Origin: Shewanella metallivivens
Lineage (GTDB): Bacteria > Pseudomonadota > Gammaproteobacteria > Enterobacterales > Shewanellaceae
NCBI RefSeq assembly: GCF_028750675.1
Contig: NZ_JAQQPZ010000009.1
Location: 1 to 64,000 of the forward strand
Direction: 5' to 3'
Length of the DNA: 64,000 nucleotides
Shown: positions 52,362-62,039 of the stretch, in pieces
How the letters are laid out: each line of letters begins with the position of its first letter
How positions within the stretch are numbered: the stretch's first letter is position 1
The notes under the pieces: generated by a model
What the model saw: the letters and a program-made list of their open reading frames with translations, nothing else
The model's database searches: none
What the model was told of the DNA's origin: nothing
Position numbers and translations under genes: made by a program

Positions 52362-52874
52362 TTAGTTTAAATGACTCACTAAAAAAGTCGGTTTGGCATA
52401 ACGCAAGTTACCCCAATGTTCAGGACAAGCATAATAACTTGCCATAATCAGCTCACGCAGGCCTGCATAAGCAGTATTGAGCATATCGAGAAAACTGTTA
52501 CGCCAAAACTCAAGCATATCAATAAGCTGTTTTGGCTCGCGGCCTAATAATGGTGCCATGCTACCGCTAAGTAACAACAAGCCAAAGCGCCCTTCAAGCA
52601 GCTCTAATAACTCCATTAACTCATCTTGTTGTGCTTGAGGTAAATGGTCGATCGACTGCACGATTGCATCCAGTGTGCGATTGATAGCCATTTCTCGGTG
52701 ATTGGCTACCTCAGGTAAGCTGCCATCGAGAAAAATAGGAATAAATACACTAAAAAGCACACGGTGATGAACATCATCGGAAGCGGTGGTTAATGTCGGC
52801 GAATACAGATTTACGCCTAATGCAAGTGCAGCTGTCCCTGCAAAAGCACCGGTAATAAAGGTACGTCGCTTCAT
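52362..52874 (-). CDS. Tat-signal protein paired with the GMC oxidoreductase
   Basis: The 170-residue protein starts with MKRRTFITGAF, a twin-arginine signal (RRTFIT) followed by a hydrophobic stretch to about residue 25. The remainder is helical (segments LLELLEGRFGLLLLSG and LIDMLEFWRNSFLDMLN). It resembles the small subunit 3 type proteins that accompany GMC dehydrogenases such as gluconate 2-dehydrogenase, and may carry the flavoprotein across the membrane. This role is inferred from gene pairing. ATG 52874 follows AAGGGG on the minus strand. Confidence 0.78.
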   Translation of the reverse strand: MKRRTFITGAFAGTAALALGVNLYSPTLTTASDDVHHRVLFSVFIPIFLDGSLPEVANHREMAINRTLDAIVQSIDHLPQAQQDELMELLELLEGRFGLLLLSGSMAPLLGREPKQLIDMLEFWRNSFLDMLNTAYAGLRELIMASYYACPEHWGNLRYAKPTFLVSHLN

Positions 52875-52986
52875 TTACTTCCCCTTAGCATTATTGTTGT
52901 CAGTAATTTTTATATGTTAAAGTGGCATTAGTAACATTTAAACACACGTTTAAATATTCACAAACTATTGTAGAAAAAATCCCTTT

Positions 52987-54000
52987 ATGAAACCGTTATT
53001 CTCTCCGCCATGGTGGGCTGCAAGCCCGCATTTACAAACGATTTTACCGTTTATTTTCAAAGTGGCCAAACCAGCAACGTTTAGGCAAAGACAAGAGTTG
53101 CCTGATGGTGATTTCATCGATTTAGATTGGCTAGGACAAGCTCAAAACGGTGAGCCTATTGTAGTCATTATTCATGGTCTTGAAGGTAACACAGAGTCAC
53201 ATTATGCACGCAGAATACTTATCGAAGCGAAAAAAGCCAAAATCGCAGCGGTAGTACATCATCACCGAGGGTGCTCAGGTGAACCCAATCGTCTGGCCCG
53301 CAGTTATCATAGTGGTGATGTTGACGACTTAGCGTATACGTTGTCGCAATTAAAACAGTATTATCCTGATTCGCCACTTTACGCTGTAGGTTACAGCCTA
53401 GGTGGTAACGTGCTAGCTAAATACCAAGGTACCCAGCAGCAACATAGTTTACTTGACCGAGCGGTGGTGGTGTCTGCGCCGCTAACACTAGGTGCCTGCG
53501 CCAAACGCTTAGAAAGTGGATTTTCGACTGTTTATCAGCGCTTTTTAATTAAACGTTTACAACGTAAAATGCTCGACAAAATCAACACTGCAGATCTCAC
53601 TGAGCAAATGCCCATTACCAAAAAGCAACTTAAAATGCTCAATACATTTTACCTGTTTGATGACAAAGTGACAGCGCCTTTACACGGGTTTTCGGGAGCC
53701 AATGACTATTATCAAAAATCAAGTGGAATTAACTACTTAAAACATATCACCAAGCCGACGTTAATTATCCATGCTCAAGATGATCCGTTTATGACTGACG
53801 ATGTGATCCCAAGCAAAGATCAATTATCGCCCATGGTAGAATATGAGCTACATCAATTTGGTGGACATGTTGGTTTTGTGGAAGGTGGTTGGCCCTGGAA
53901 ACCGAAATTCTATTTAGAAGATCGGATTATCAACTTTTTAATAACCAGTAACGATAATCCATTTGCGAAACACATGACCCAAGAAGCACACAAGGAATAA
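52987..54000 (+). CDS. yheT: YheT-family alpha/beta hydrolase
   Basis: The 337-residue protein has an alpha/beta hydrolase fold with HGLEGN near the oxyanion position (about residue 60) and HHHRGCSGE near residue 92. The nucleophile elbow is GYSLGGN (about 137-143). The acid is in AQDDPFM near residue 277 and the histidine in FGGHVGF near residue 298. It matches E. coli YheT, a predicted esterase of unknown substrate. yheU follows 2 bp after its stop. Confidence 0.92.
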   Translation: MKPLFSPPWWAASPHLQTILPFIFKVAKPATFRQRQELPDGDFIDLDWLGQAQNGEPIVVIIHGLEGNTESHYARRILIEAKKAKIAAVVHHHRGCSGEPNRLARSYHSGDVDDLAYTLSQLKQYYPDSPLYAVGYSLGGNVLAKYQGTQQQHSLLDRAVVVSAPLTLGACAKRLESGFSTVYQRFLIKRLQRKMLDKINTADLTEQMPITKKQLKMLNTFYLFDDKVTAPLHGFSGANDYYQKSSGINYLKHITKPTLIIHAQDDPFMTDDVIPSKDQLSPMVEYELHQFGGHVGFVEGGWPWKPKFYLEDRIINFLITSNDNPFAKHMTQEAHKE

Positions 54001-54002
54001 CC

Positions 54003-54260
54003 ATGCTGGTGCCATACGACGCGTTATTATCATTACCCCAAGCCACACTGCAAGCAATGATAAAAGAATATTTACTGTCGCAGCTTGAAGATGGCAGCTT
54101 TAGTGATGTGGACGAGCAGCAACTGACTCAAGCCACTGAACGCTGCAAGCTGGCATTAAAAAAAGGCGAGTTAGTGGTAGAGTATAGCGAGGACGATGAA
54201 TCTATTGCGATCCGTCAACGAGAGCATATTTCAGCGAAAGCGTATGATCAGAGTGCATGA
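54003..54260 (+). CDS. yheU: YheU-family small protein
   Basis: The 85-residue acidic protein matches E. coli YheU (UPF0270): MLVPYDALLSLPQATLQAMI at the start is the family pattern, followed by EYLLSQLEDGSF and GELVVEYSEDDESI. The function is unknown. It starts 2 bp after yheT, so translation is coupled. Confidence 0.92.
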   Translation: MLVPYDALLSLPQATLQAMIKEYLLSQLEDGSFSDVDEQQLTQATERCKLALKKGELVVEYSEDDESIAIRQREHISAKAYDQSA

Positions 54261-54390
54261 TTAAGCATATTTTTTATATAAATATGAATATTACTCGTAT
54301 TATCAGCTGTAGAATTGACCCACAGGTGATGATTACCGTATAACTAGTGACTCGATTTTCTTTGGTGAATCACAAACGTAGGCAAACAAT

Positions 54391-55287
54391 ATGTCAGCAA
54401 AACACCCTATTATTGCTGTAACCGGTTCATCTGGTGCTGGCACAACCACTACAACCACAGCCTTTACCCACATATTTAGGCAGTTAGGTATTAACGCAGC
54501 ATTTGTTGAAGGCGACAGTTTTCATCATTTCACTCGCGCAGAAATGGAAGTATTAATCCGTAAGTCGCAAGCTGAGAATCGTAATATCAGTTATTTTGGC
54601 CCTGAAGCCAACAACTTCAAAAAACTCGAAGAATGCTTTATTAGCTACGGCGAAACCGGCAACGGTCAGACCCGGAGTTACTTGCATACCTTTGATGAAG
54701 CGGTACCTTTTAACCAAATGCCAGGCACTTTCACTCAATGGCGTGATCTCCCAGAAAACACCGACATGTTGTATTACGAAGGACTACATGGCGGAGTGGT
54801 AACTGATGATGCCGACGTAGCAAAACATGTCGACCTATTGATTGGTATGGTGCCGATTGTTAACTTGGAATGGATTCAAAAAATTATTCGAGACACCACC
54901 GAGCGTGGGCACAGTCGTGAAAAAGTCATGGGATCGATTGTACGGAGTATGGATGATTATATTAATCACATGACGCCACAATTCTCACGTACTCACATCA
55001 ATTTCCAACGAGTCCCAACCGTTGATACCTCAAACCCCTTCAGCGCTAAAGACATCCCAAGCTTAGATGAAAGTTTTGTGGTGATCCGTTTTCGTGGCAT
55101 AAATAACGTTGATTTCCCATATTATCTTAATATGATCCAAGGCTCGTTTATGTCGCGAGTGAATACCTTAGTGGTACCAGGTGGCAAAATGTCACTGGCA
55201 ATGGAATTGATCTTAACGCCATTAATTAAAGACTTATTAGATAAACGGATAGAATTGCAAAACATCAATGATATCAAGCCCGATTAA
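54391..55287 (+). CDS. prkB: Phosphoribulokinase-like protein PrkB
   Basis: The 298-residue P-loop kinase has GSSGAGTTTTT near residue 11, VEGDSFHHFTR near 40 and YYEGLHGG near 130. It matches proteobacterial PrkB, which is annotated as phosphoribulokinase. No RuBisCO or other Calvin-cycle gene is in the window, so its real substrate is uncertain. It lies between yheU and crp, as in E. coli apart from the missing yhfA. Confidence 0.92.
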   Translation: MSAKHPIIAVTGSSGAGTTTTTTAFTHIFRQLGINAAFVEGDSFHHFTRAEMEVLIRKSQAENRNISYFGPEANNFKKLEECFISYGETGNGQTRSYLHTFDEAVPFNQMPGTFTQWRDLPENTDMLYYEGLHGGVVTDDADVAKHVDLLIGMVPIVNLEWIQKIIRDTTERGHSREKVMGSIVRSMDDYINHMTPQFSRTHINFQRVPTVDTSNPFSAKDIPSLDESFVVIRFRGINNVDFPYYLNMIQGSFMSRVNTLVVPGGKMSLAMELILTPLIKDLLDKRIELQNINDIKPD

Positions 55288-55351
55288 GCTTGTTTTAAGT
55301 GAGTCGCACTAAAATTGACTTATCGTTGATTTCAAGCGAAATAACGGCAGT

Positions 55352-55405
55352 TGATGTGCTTGGGCGCTAATTCCCCCTTTTTCTGTTAGCGTGTTAAGCA
55401 CATCA
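55352..55405. other. Long imperfect hairpin between prkB and a Sel1 gene
   Basis: TGATGTGCTT (55352-55361) pairs with AAGCACATCA (55396-55405), and inside it CGCTAA (55365-55370) pairs with TTAGCG (55386-55391). The loop is T-rich. The genes on both sides converge here, so it could act as a terminator for either, or be part of a small RNA. Confidence 0.45.
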
Positions 55406-55469
55406 GCGAATTGACATGACCTCGCGTTCTTTTTTCTCTTGCTGTACGCAAACCTACAGGCATCAATGA

Positions 55470-56249
55470 TTACATCAACGGAATGATTTCTCGATAAGCT
55501 TGGTTATTTTGATATTGCTTTAAGCGCAAAATGAATTCATCACTGCGGGCAATTTCAGGGTTATTTTTAAGCGCATCAATCGCCTTTTTCTGAGTGTCTA
55601 TAGCGGCATTAAAGTCGCCGATTTCGGCATACCCTGCAGCTAAATTATCTAATACCGTAGGATCATTTTGATTCTTTTCTAGCAGTTTTAGTGACATCGA
55701 TATTGCTCGCGAACCGTCACGGTATTCAGCTTCAGGACATGTCGCCAAAATCCAAGCCACATTTCCTAGCGATATCGCATCACCGGCGGCATTAAATTGT
55801 CCCATTGCCTTACCACAATTGCGTATCACGCCATCACCGCCAGCCGAATAAATAAACCCTAAACGGAAATGCGCCCATTTATCCCCTTGCTCAGCCATGG
55901 ATAAATACCACTTCTCGGCTAACGCTAAGTCACGTGGAAATAATTTACCCTCAAACGCTAAATCAGCCACCGTTTGCTGAGCTTTGATATGATTTTGCGC
56001 TGCCGCCTGGGTAGCCCAGGTTAACCCTGCTTCGGCATCTTGGCTCACAAATCGCCCAGAAAGGTACATTAATCCCAATAAAAATTGCGCGTCAGCATCA
56101 CCTTGCTTGGCTTTAATTTGAATATGCACCAATTTACTGGCAGCCTGAGACTCCGCAGTCGGCGGAACATAGAATGCTTGAGTCGGTAAGCTCACTGCGC
56201 TAAACGCCAGTAGGCATGCTGCAGTCCCTATTTGGCTCAATTTTTTCAC
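55470..56249 (-). CDS. Sel1/TPR-repeat exported protein
   Basis: The protein of about 259 residues has a signal peptide cleaved near TQAFY. Sel1 repeats run from about residue 45 to 155, for example AQFLLGLMYLSGRFV and AHFRLGFIYSAGG, and a TPR-like pair follows (about 195-250, NLAAGYAEIGDFNAAI). It is a likely periplasmic scaffold. The start is set at GTG 56249, five bases after AGAGG; the frame begins two codons earlier, also at GTG. It is divergent from crp. Confidence 0.78.
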   Translation of the reverse strand: MKKLSQIGTAACLLAFSAVSLPTQAFYVPPTAESQAASKLVHIQIKAKQGDADAQFLLGLMYLSGRFVSQDAEAGLTWATQAAAQNHIKAQQTVADLAFEGKLFPRDLALAEKWYLSMAEQGDKWAHFRLGFIYSAGGDGVIRNCGKAMGQFNAAGDAISLGNVAWILATCPEAEYRDGSRAISMSLKLLEKNQNDPTVLDNLAAGYAEIGDFNAAIDTQKKAIDALKNNPEIARSDEFILRLKQYQNNQAYREIIPLM

Positions 56250-56559
56250 GCACACCTCTACAACAATGGGTAATATGAATAACAGTATCTAACTCGCTTA
56301 ATCAATTCAATAGACTATGCTTGAAGCAAATAATTCAATAGACTTGAACAATCCGCTGAATAGAATAAGATAAGGCAAATAAAATAAAAAGCTGACGTTG
56401 ATCACAAACAAAAGAAAATTAATCAATTGTTTAACAAGTTAATATACACTACTGACATTTCTAAATACGATCTCTATCAAGGTTTTTACAACACTAATAG
56501 TGTAAAATGCTTAATTAGATATTACTTACTTTCATTTTTAATCAATCGAGGAACATCGT
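56250..56559. other. 310-bp regulatory region upstream of crp
   Basis: It holds the divergent promoters of crp and the Sel1 gene. A 13-bp direct repeat, AATTCAATAGACT, occurs at 56304-56316 and 56332-56344 (28 bp apart). A CRP-like half-matching site lies at 56391-56406. The rest is AT-rich with no open frame of interest. Confidence 0.5.
56391..56406. promoter_or_regulatory. Possible CRP site (autoregulation)
   Basis: GCTGACGTTGATCACA matches the consensus TGTGA-N6-TCACA at 8 of 10 positions, with a perfect right half. It lies about 155 bp before the crp start. E. coli crp is autoregulated by CRP, which makes the site plausible. Confidence 0.45.
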
Positions 56560-57195
56560 ATGGCTCTGATTGGTAAGCCAAAACCTGACCCAACACTAGA
56601 ATGGTTTCTTTCACATTGTCACATTCATAAATACCCAGCAAAGAGCACATTAATCCATGCGGGTGAAGACTCTGACACCTTATATTACATCGTTAAAGGT
56701 TCTGTCGCTGTATTGATCAAAGATGAAGAAGGTAAAGAAATGATCCTTTCTTACCTTAACCAAGGTGACTTCATCGGCGAACTAGGTCTATTTGAAGAAC
56801 AAGCAGAACGTACCGCTTGGGTCCGCGCCAAACAAGCTTGTGAAATTGCCGAAATTTCGTATAAGAAATTTAAGCAATTGATTCAAGTTAACCCAGAAAT
56901 CTTAATGAAGCTTTCTGCGCAAATGGCGTATCGCTTACAAAGCACCAGTCAAAAAGTGGGCGACTTAGCCTTCTTAGACGTTGCAGGTCGCATTGCACAA
57001 ACATTATTGCACCTTGCAAAACAACCCGATGCAATGACTCATCCTGACGGCATGCAAATTAAAATCACCCGTCAAGAAATTGGTCAAATCGTGGGTTGTT
57101 CACGTGAGACTGTTGGCCGTATTTTAAAAATGCTTGAAGAACAAAACTTAATCCAAGCACACGGTAAAACCATCGTGGTTTACGGTACTCGCTAA
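56560..57195 (+). CDS. crp: cAMP receptor protein
   Basis: The 211-residue global regulator is nearly the same as E. coli CRP along its whole length. The cAMP pocket is seen in [15 protein letters not shown] near residue 71 and the recognition helix in [19 protein letters not shown] near residue 170. In Shewanella CRP also controls anaerobic respiration, so it may matter for much of the metabolism encoded elsewhere. It is monocistronic and ends at a terminator. Confidence 0.97.
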   Translation: MALIGKPKPDPTLEWFLSHCHIHKYPAKSTLIHAGEDSDTLYYIVKGSVAVLIKDEEGKEMILSYLNQGDFIGELGLFEEQAERTAWVRAKQACEIAEISYKKFKQLIQVNPEILMKLSAQMAYRLQSTSQKVGDLAFLDVAGRIAQTLLHLAKQPDAMTHPDGMQIKITRQEIGQIVGCSRETVGRILKMLEEQNLIQAHGKTIVVYGTR

Positions 57196-57250
57196 GGTTA
57201 GTTAAGTTTTAATCATATCGACTTCAGCTTGATTTAAGCCAAGATATTTA

Positions 57251-57285
57251 AAGTGGTGTTCATACTCTGAACGCCACTTTTTTAT
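57251..57285 (+). terminator. crp terminator
   Basis: AAGTGGTGTTC (57251-57261) pairs with GAACGCCACTT (57269-57279) with one G-U pair, followed by TTTTTAT. Confidence 0.85.
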
Positions 57286-57297
57286 TTGGGAGCGAAC

Positions 57298-57648
57298 ATG
57301 AATATCTTGTTCATCGCCACTATCAACAGCTTAATGGCCATCACCGCTAATCAACAACATATTCCTGTTAACGAATTCCCTCTCGATCACGATAAAGTCC
57401 AAAAGTTAGTAACATCTGGTAATATACGTCCATTAGATGATTATTTAGTTTGGGTAGCACAGTATTGTGATGGTCAATTGGTGGATGCACAACTGTTCCA
57501 ACACCAAAATAAATGGCGTTATGATTTACAATTTAAACTTGCCCAAGGACATGTCATTAACCTGCAACTAGACGCAGTAAATGGCATGCAAAACCCGTTG
57601 CCTCAATTACCGAGCGAATGTACCAAACATGAAACTGCTACTCGTTGA
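57298..57648 (+). CDS. PepSY-like protein upstream of a two-component system
   Basis: The protein of 116 residues has a short hydrophobic N-terminus (MNILFIATINSLMAI) that may be a signal peptide. The C-terminal part, WRYDLQFKLAQGHVINLQLDA, is summarised here by its W-x-Y...G...LDA pattern, which is the PepSY domain signature. Such small PepSY proteins often precede PhoPQ-type systems and may act in sensing. The start at 57298 follows GGGAG. Its 3' end overlaps the response regulator gene by 20 bp. Confidence 0.7.
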   Translation: MNILFIATINSLMAITANQQHIPVNEFPLDHDKVQKLVTSGNIRPLDDYLVWVAQYCDGQLVDAQLFQHQNKWRYDLQFKLAQGHVINLQLDAVNGMQNPLPQLPSECTKHETATR

Positions 57649-58303
57649 AGATAATCCATTACTCGTTGCCGAACTTGAAAAACAACTCAAGCAAGCCGGT
57701 TATATTACTGATGTAACAGACAAAGCACTCGAAGCTGACTACCTGATGAAAGAAACCACCTATGACTGCGTCATTTTAGACATAGGCTTACCCGACGGTA
57801 ATGGGCTCTCGTTAGTAAGCCAGTGGCGCGAACGCGGGGTTAATACGCCAGTGATTATGTTAACGGCTCGCAGCCAATGGCATGAAAAAGTGGAAGGCTT
57901 TAATGCTGGAGCAGACGACTACCTAGGTAAACCATTTCATGCTCAAGAACTATTAGCTCGCATCCAAGCCCTTATTCATCGTGCCCATGGCAGAGCCAAT
58001 TCAGCATCAAAACAATTATGTTATGGTGGCATTAACCTGGATGAAAACGAGCAAAAAGTCACTGTTGGTGAACAGGAATATGAGCTGACGTCAATGGAAT
58101 TTAGACTGTTAAAAATCTTTTTAATGTCGCCAAAAAAACTGCTGTCTAAATCACAACTCACCGACAAGCTATATCAATTTGACGACGAAAAAGAAAGTAA
58201 TGTGGTCGAGGTATATGTGACACATTTACGTAAAAAATTAGGTAAAACCACCATCGAAACTCGCCGCGGCCAAGGTTATATCTTTCACGGTTTAGTCGAA
58301 TGA
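57629..58303 (+). CDS. OmpR/PhoP-family response regulator
   Basis: The 224-residue regulator has a receiver domain (1-115) with phosphoacceptor Asp51 in VILDIGLPDGNGL, acidic pair ED at 7-8 and Lys near residue 103 in GKPFH. A winged-helix OmpR-type domain follows (about 130-222, NVVEVYVTHLRKKLG). It resembles PhoP more than other branches. The start at 57629 gives MKLLLVEDN; the open frame is longer. It overlaps the PepSY gene by 20 bp and the kinase gene by 4 bp, so all three are one operon. Confidence 0.9.
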   Translation: MKLLLVEDNPLLVAELEKQLKQAGYITDVTDKALEADYLMKETTYDCVILDIGLPDGNGLSLVSQWRERGVNTPVIMLTARSQWHEKVEGFNAGADDYLGKPFHAQELLARIQALIHRAHGRANSASKQLCYGGINLDENEQKVTVGEQEYELTSMEFRLLKIFLMSPKKLLSKSQLTDKLYQFDDEKESNVVEVYVTHLRKKLGKTTIETRRGQGYIFHGLVE

Positions 58304-59634
58304 TGTCAATCCGCTTTAAGCTCAGCCTATGGCTGAGTGGTTTAATTATCATTGCTACCTTGATTGGCCTATTTTTATTTGAGTCAATGTTACGTGATGC
58401 TTTTCATGACTCGATTATTAATCGTTTAGAAGAAGATTTAGAGCACATTATTATTGCCACTCGCCTAGAAAATGGTGAACTGGTGATAGACCAAAATCAA
58501 CTATCAAGCTTTTACCGCCCAGCTTATTCTGGACGTTACTTTCAGTTAAACCTACCAGACCACACCATTCGTTCTCGTTCGCTATGGGATGCCGAGCTTC
58601 ATATCGTTAACCTTGAGGCGCAGGAGAAGCGCGTTTGGCAAGCTAAGGGGCCTAAAAACAACGATATGCAATTATTATCAATCGGTATCGGGGCACCAGA
58701 TAGTGATAACACAGCAACCCTTACTGTAGCGCAAGATCTCAGTATTGGGCGTCGTGTATTTAGTGAAATTTTTGGTACTAAACTGGCAATTAATATTGGC
58801 ATGCTATTAGCGATGATAGCCGGTATTTTCATTATTTTACGTCAATCATTTAAGCCGGTTAATCAAATTCAAGGGGCCCTAGCGAAGCTGCGCGAAGGCG
58901 AAATAGCCTCATTAGAAATCGCTCAGATCCCTGCAGAAATCCGCCCACTAGCTGAAACCTATAATCAATTATTAGAGTACACCGCAAAGCAAATCGAGCG
59001 CAGTCGTAATAATTTGGGCAATTTAAGCCATGGTTTAAAAACACCACTTGCTGTTATGCAACAACAAGTTGAAGCATTGGGGCTATCTCACCCAGAAGCT
59101 GCGCTAGCAATGCAACAACAACTCGACTTGGTGCATAAAATGATTGAACGAAAACTGGCTGCAGCGCGCATTACCGGCGATATGTTACCCGCGGCACAAT
59201 TAACGCTCCCCAAAGATTTTGACAGCTTAATTAACACCTTGCATAAGGTTCATCATCAGCGTCACATCTCTTGTAACATGCTCAATCCAGACCACATTAG
59301 CCGCATTCCCATCCACCGCGAAGATGGCATGGAGTTATTCGGAAATTTACTCGACAATGCCTTTAAATGGGCCAATAGCCAAGTACAAGTTAAGGTTGAA
59401 AATGACATCAATGGAGCGATTTTATTGCAAATTGAAGACGACGGGGCCGGTGTAGAACAAGCACAAATGGCTCGTTTAACCGCGAGAGGTACCCGACTCG
59501 ATGAAGCCACCATAGGCCATGGTTTGGGCTTGTCTATTGTTAAAGAAATATGCGATCAATATGGCTTTAACTTGCAGTTTAGCCGCAGTGAATCACTGCA
59601 GGGATTTAAAGTAAGCATTGTGATGAGCCAATAA
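58300..59634 (+). CDS. PhoQ-like sensor histidine kinase
   Basis: The 444-residue membrane kinase has two transmembrane helices (about 10-28 and 162-180) flanking a periplasmic sensor of about 130 residues. It has a HAMP-like linker, phosphoacceptor His244 in NLSHGLKTPLAVM and a HATPase domain with N box NLLDNAFKWA, DDGAGV and GHGLGLSIVKE. The HGLKTPLAV type of H box is that of the PhoQ group. The sensor is acidic, but ligand specificity cannot be read. It overlaps the regulator by ATGA. Confidence 0.9.
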   Translation: MMSIRFKLSLWLSGLIIIATLIGLFLFESMLRDAFHDSIINRLEEDLEHIIIATRLENGELVIDQNQLSSFYRPAYSGRYFQLNLPDHTIRSRSLWDAELHIVNLEAQEKRVWQAKGPKNNDMQLLSIGIGAPDSDNTATLTVAQDLSIGRRVFSEIFGTKLAINIGMLLAMIAGIFIILRQSFKPVNQIQGALAKLREGEIASLEIAQIPAEIRPLAETYNQLLEYTAKQIERSRNNLGNLSHGLKTPLAVMQQQVEALGLSHPEAALAMQQQLDLVHKMIERKLAAARITGDMLPAAQLTLPKDFDSLINTLHKVHHQRHISCNMLNPDHISRIPIHREDGMELFGNLLDNAFKWANSQVQVKVENDINGAILLQIEDDGAGVEQAQMARLTARGTRLDEATIGHGLGLSIVKEICDQYGFNLQFSRSESLQGFKVSIVMSQ

Positions 59635-59637
59635 TAA

Positions 59638-59670
59638 AGGCTTAACTGACTGTCTCAATTAAGCCTATAT
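59638..59670 (+). terminator. Weak terminator after the sensor kinase gene
   Basis: AGGCTTAA (59638-59645) pairs with TTAAGCCT (59659-59666), followed by ATATTAAA, which is a poor T tract. It starts a few bases after the stop codon. Confidence 0.5.
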
Positions 59671-59696
59671 TAAACATCGATATTTAACCGCGCTAT

Positions 59697-60497
59697 TTAC
59701 ATCATTGCATTAGTGCTTTCAAAAATTTTGTCGGCAGAGGCCGCCACAAAACCCGTGTACAATTTGCCATTATCCATAGGATAACGACGCGCAAACTCGT
59801 AAAAGCAACTCGGGATCTCTGCATCGCCGTCTGTAAAATTAACCACGACTTTATCGGCCATGGTAGATGACTGCTCTAACAACACTTCTGGCGAGCCTTT
59901 AATTTCACCACCTGATGCATTAAGGACAAAGCCGGCATCTTTAAGTGCCTGGTTAACATCTTCAATGCGCTCAAACTGCGGTAAATCGTTAATCGATACC
60001 GTAAAGTGGTTAGCACGATAGCCTAATGCAGCAACCCAAGCCGCGTATTCGCTTTCAGCTAGCAAAGCCTGATACGTTGCTTTATCTAAGTTCCAATGAC
60101 GGCCTGAATAAATAAAGTTGTCTGCCGTGGTCGCTACCACATCAACCTGATCAATTAAGCCATGAATGGTTTTTTGCAGTTCTGGGCTAAATTCTTCTAC
60201 TAACAACTCAGAAATAAACACTTTAGGTTGCGTAGGGTCTGGGTGCTCAAAATGCTTAGCAACAAGCTTTTTTTGTTCGAATTTATAATCGCCACTATCA
60301 ACATAGCCAATCGATGTGAAATGCTCAGCTAGCACGCTGAGATTAACTTTGGCGATATTAAACGTACGCAGCGCAATATGATCATTAATGATCGCAGCAC
60401 CCTGGCCAAGTAATTGATGAATTTTCGCTGCAGAGGGTGTCATCTTTATGTAGTCTTGCCATAGCTCGGCAAATAAAGCATTTACGTCTGTATGCAT
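59697..60497 (-). CDS. DUF1338-family protein
   Basis: The 266-residue protein belongs to DUF1338, whose characterised member HglS/YdcJ is a 2-oxoadipate dioxygenase/decarboxylase with a metal held by His and Glu. Here NDHIALRTFNI near residue 37 and SELLVEEFSPEL near residue 115 are candidate ligand segments, and a second His is in ANHFTVSIN near residue 180. It is shorter than YdcJ. The gene is the last of the arginine-catabolism cluster, 72 bp after astD, so it may process a downstream 2-oxo acid; this is inference. Confidence 0.8.
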   Translation of the reverse strand: MHTDVNALFAELWQDYIKMTPSAAKIHQLLGQGAAIINDHIALRTFNIAKVNLSVLAEHFTSIGYVDSGDYKFEQKKLVAKHFEHPDPTQPKVFISELLVEEFSPELQKTIHGLIDQVDVVATTADNFIYSGRHWNLDKATYQALLAESEYAAWVAALGYRANHFTVSINDLPQFERIEDVNQALKDAGFVLNASGGEIKGSPEVLLEQSSTMADKVVVNFTDGDAEIPSCFYEFARRYPMDNGKLYTGFVAASADKIFESTNAMM

Positions 60498-60517
60498 GGT
60501 TAAATCCTTATAATAAG

Positions 60518-60544
60518 GCTGGTGATATCATAAACATCACCAGC
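60518..60544 (-). other. Hairpin between astD and the DUF1338 gene
   Basis: GCTGGTGAT (60518-60526) and ATCACCAGC (60536-60544) form a perfect nine-pair stem. No T tract follows on the minus strand, so an mRNA-processing or stability role is likelier than termination. Confidence 0.5.
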
Positions 60545-60569
60545 ACGGACATGCGATGAGTTTATCAAC

Positions 60570-62039
<1,470 letters not shown>

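Noticed and set aside
54391..55287. prkB as evidence for carbon fixation
   Set aside because: PrkB occurs beside crp in many bacteria without RuBisCO, including E. coli; no Calvin-cycle gene is in the window.
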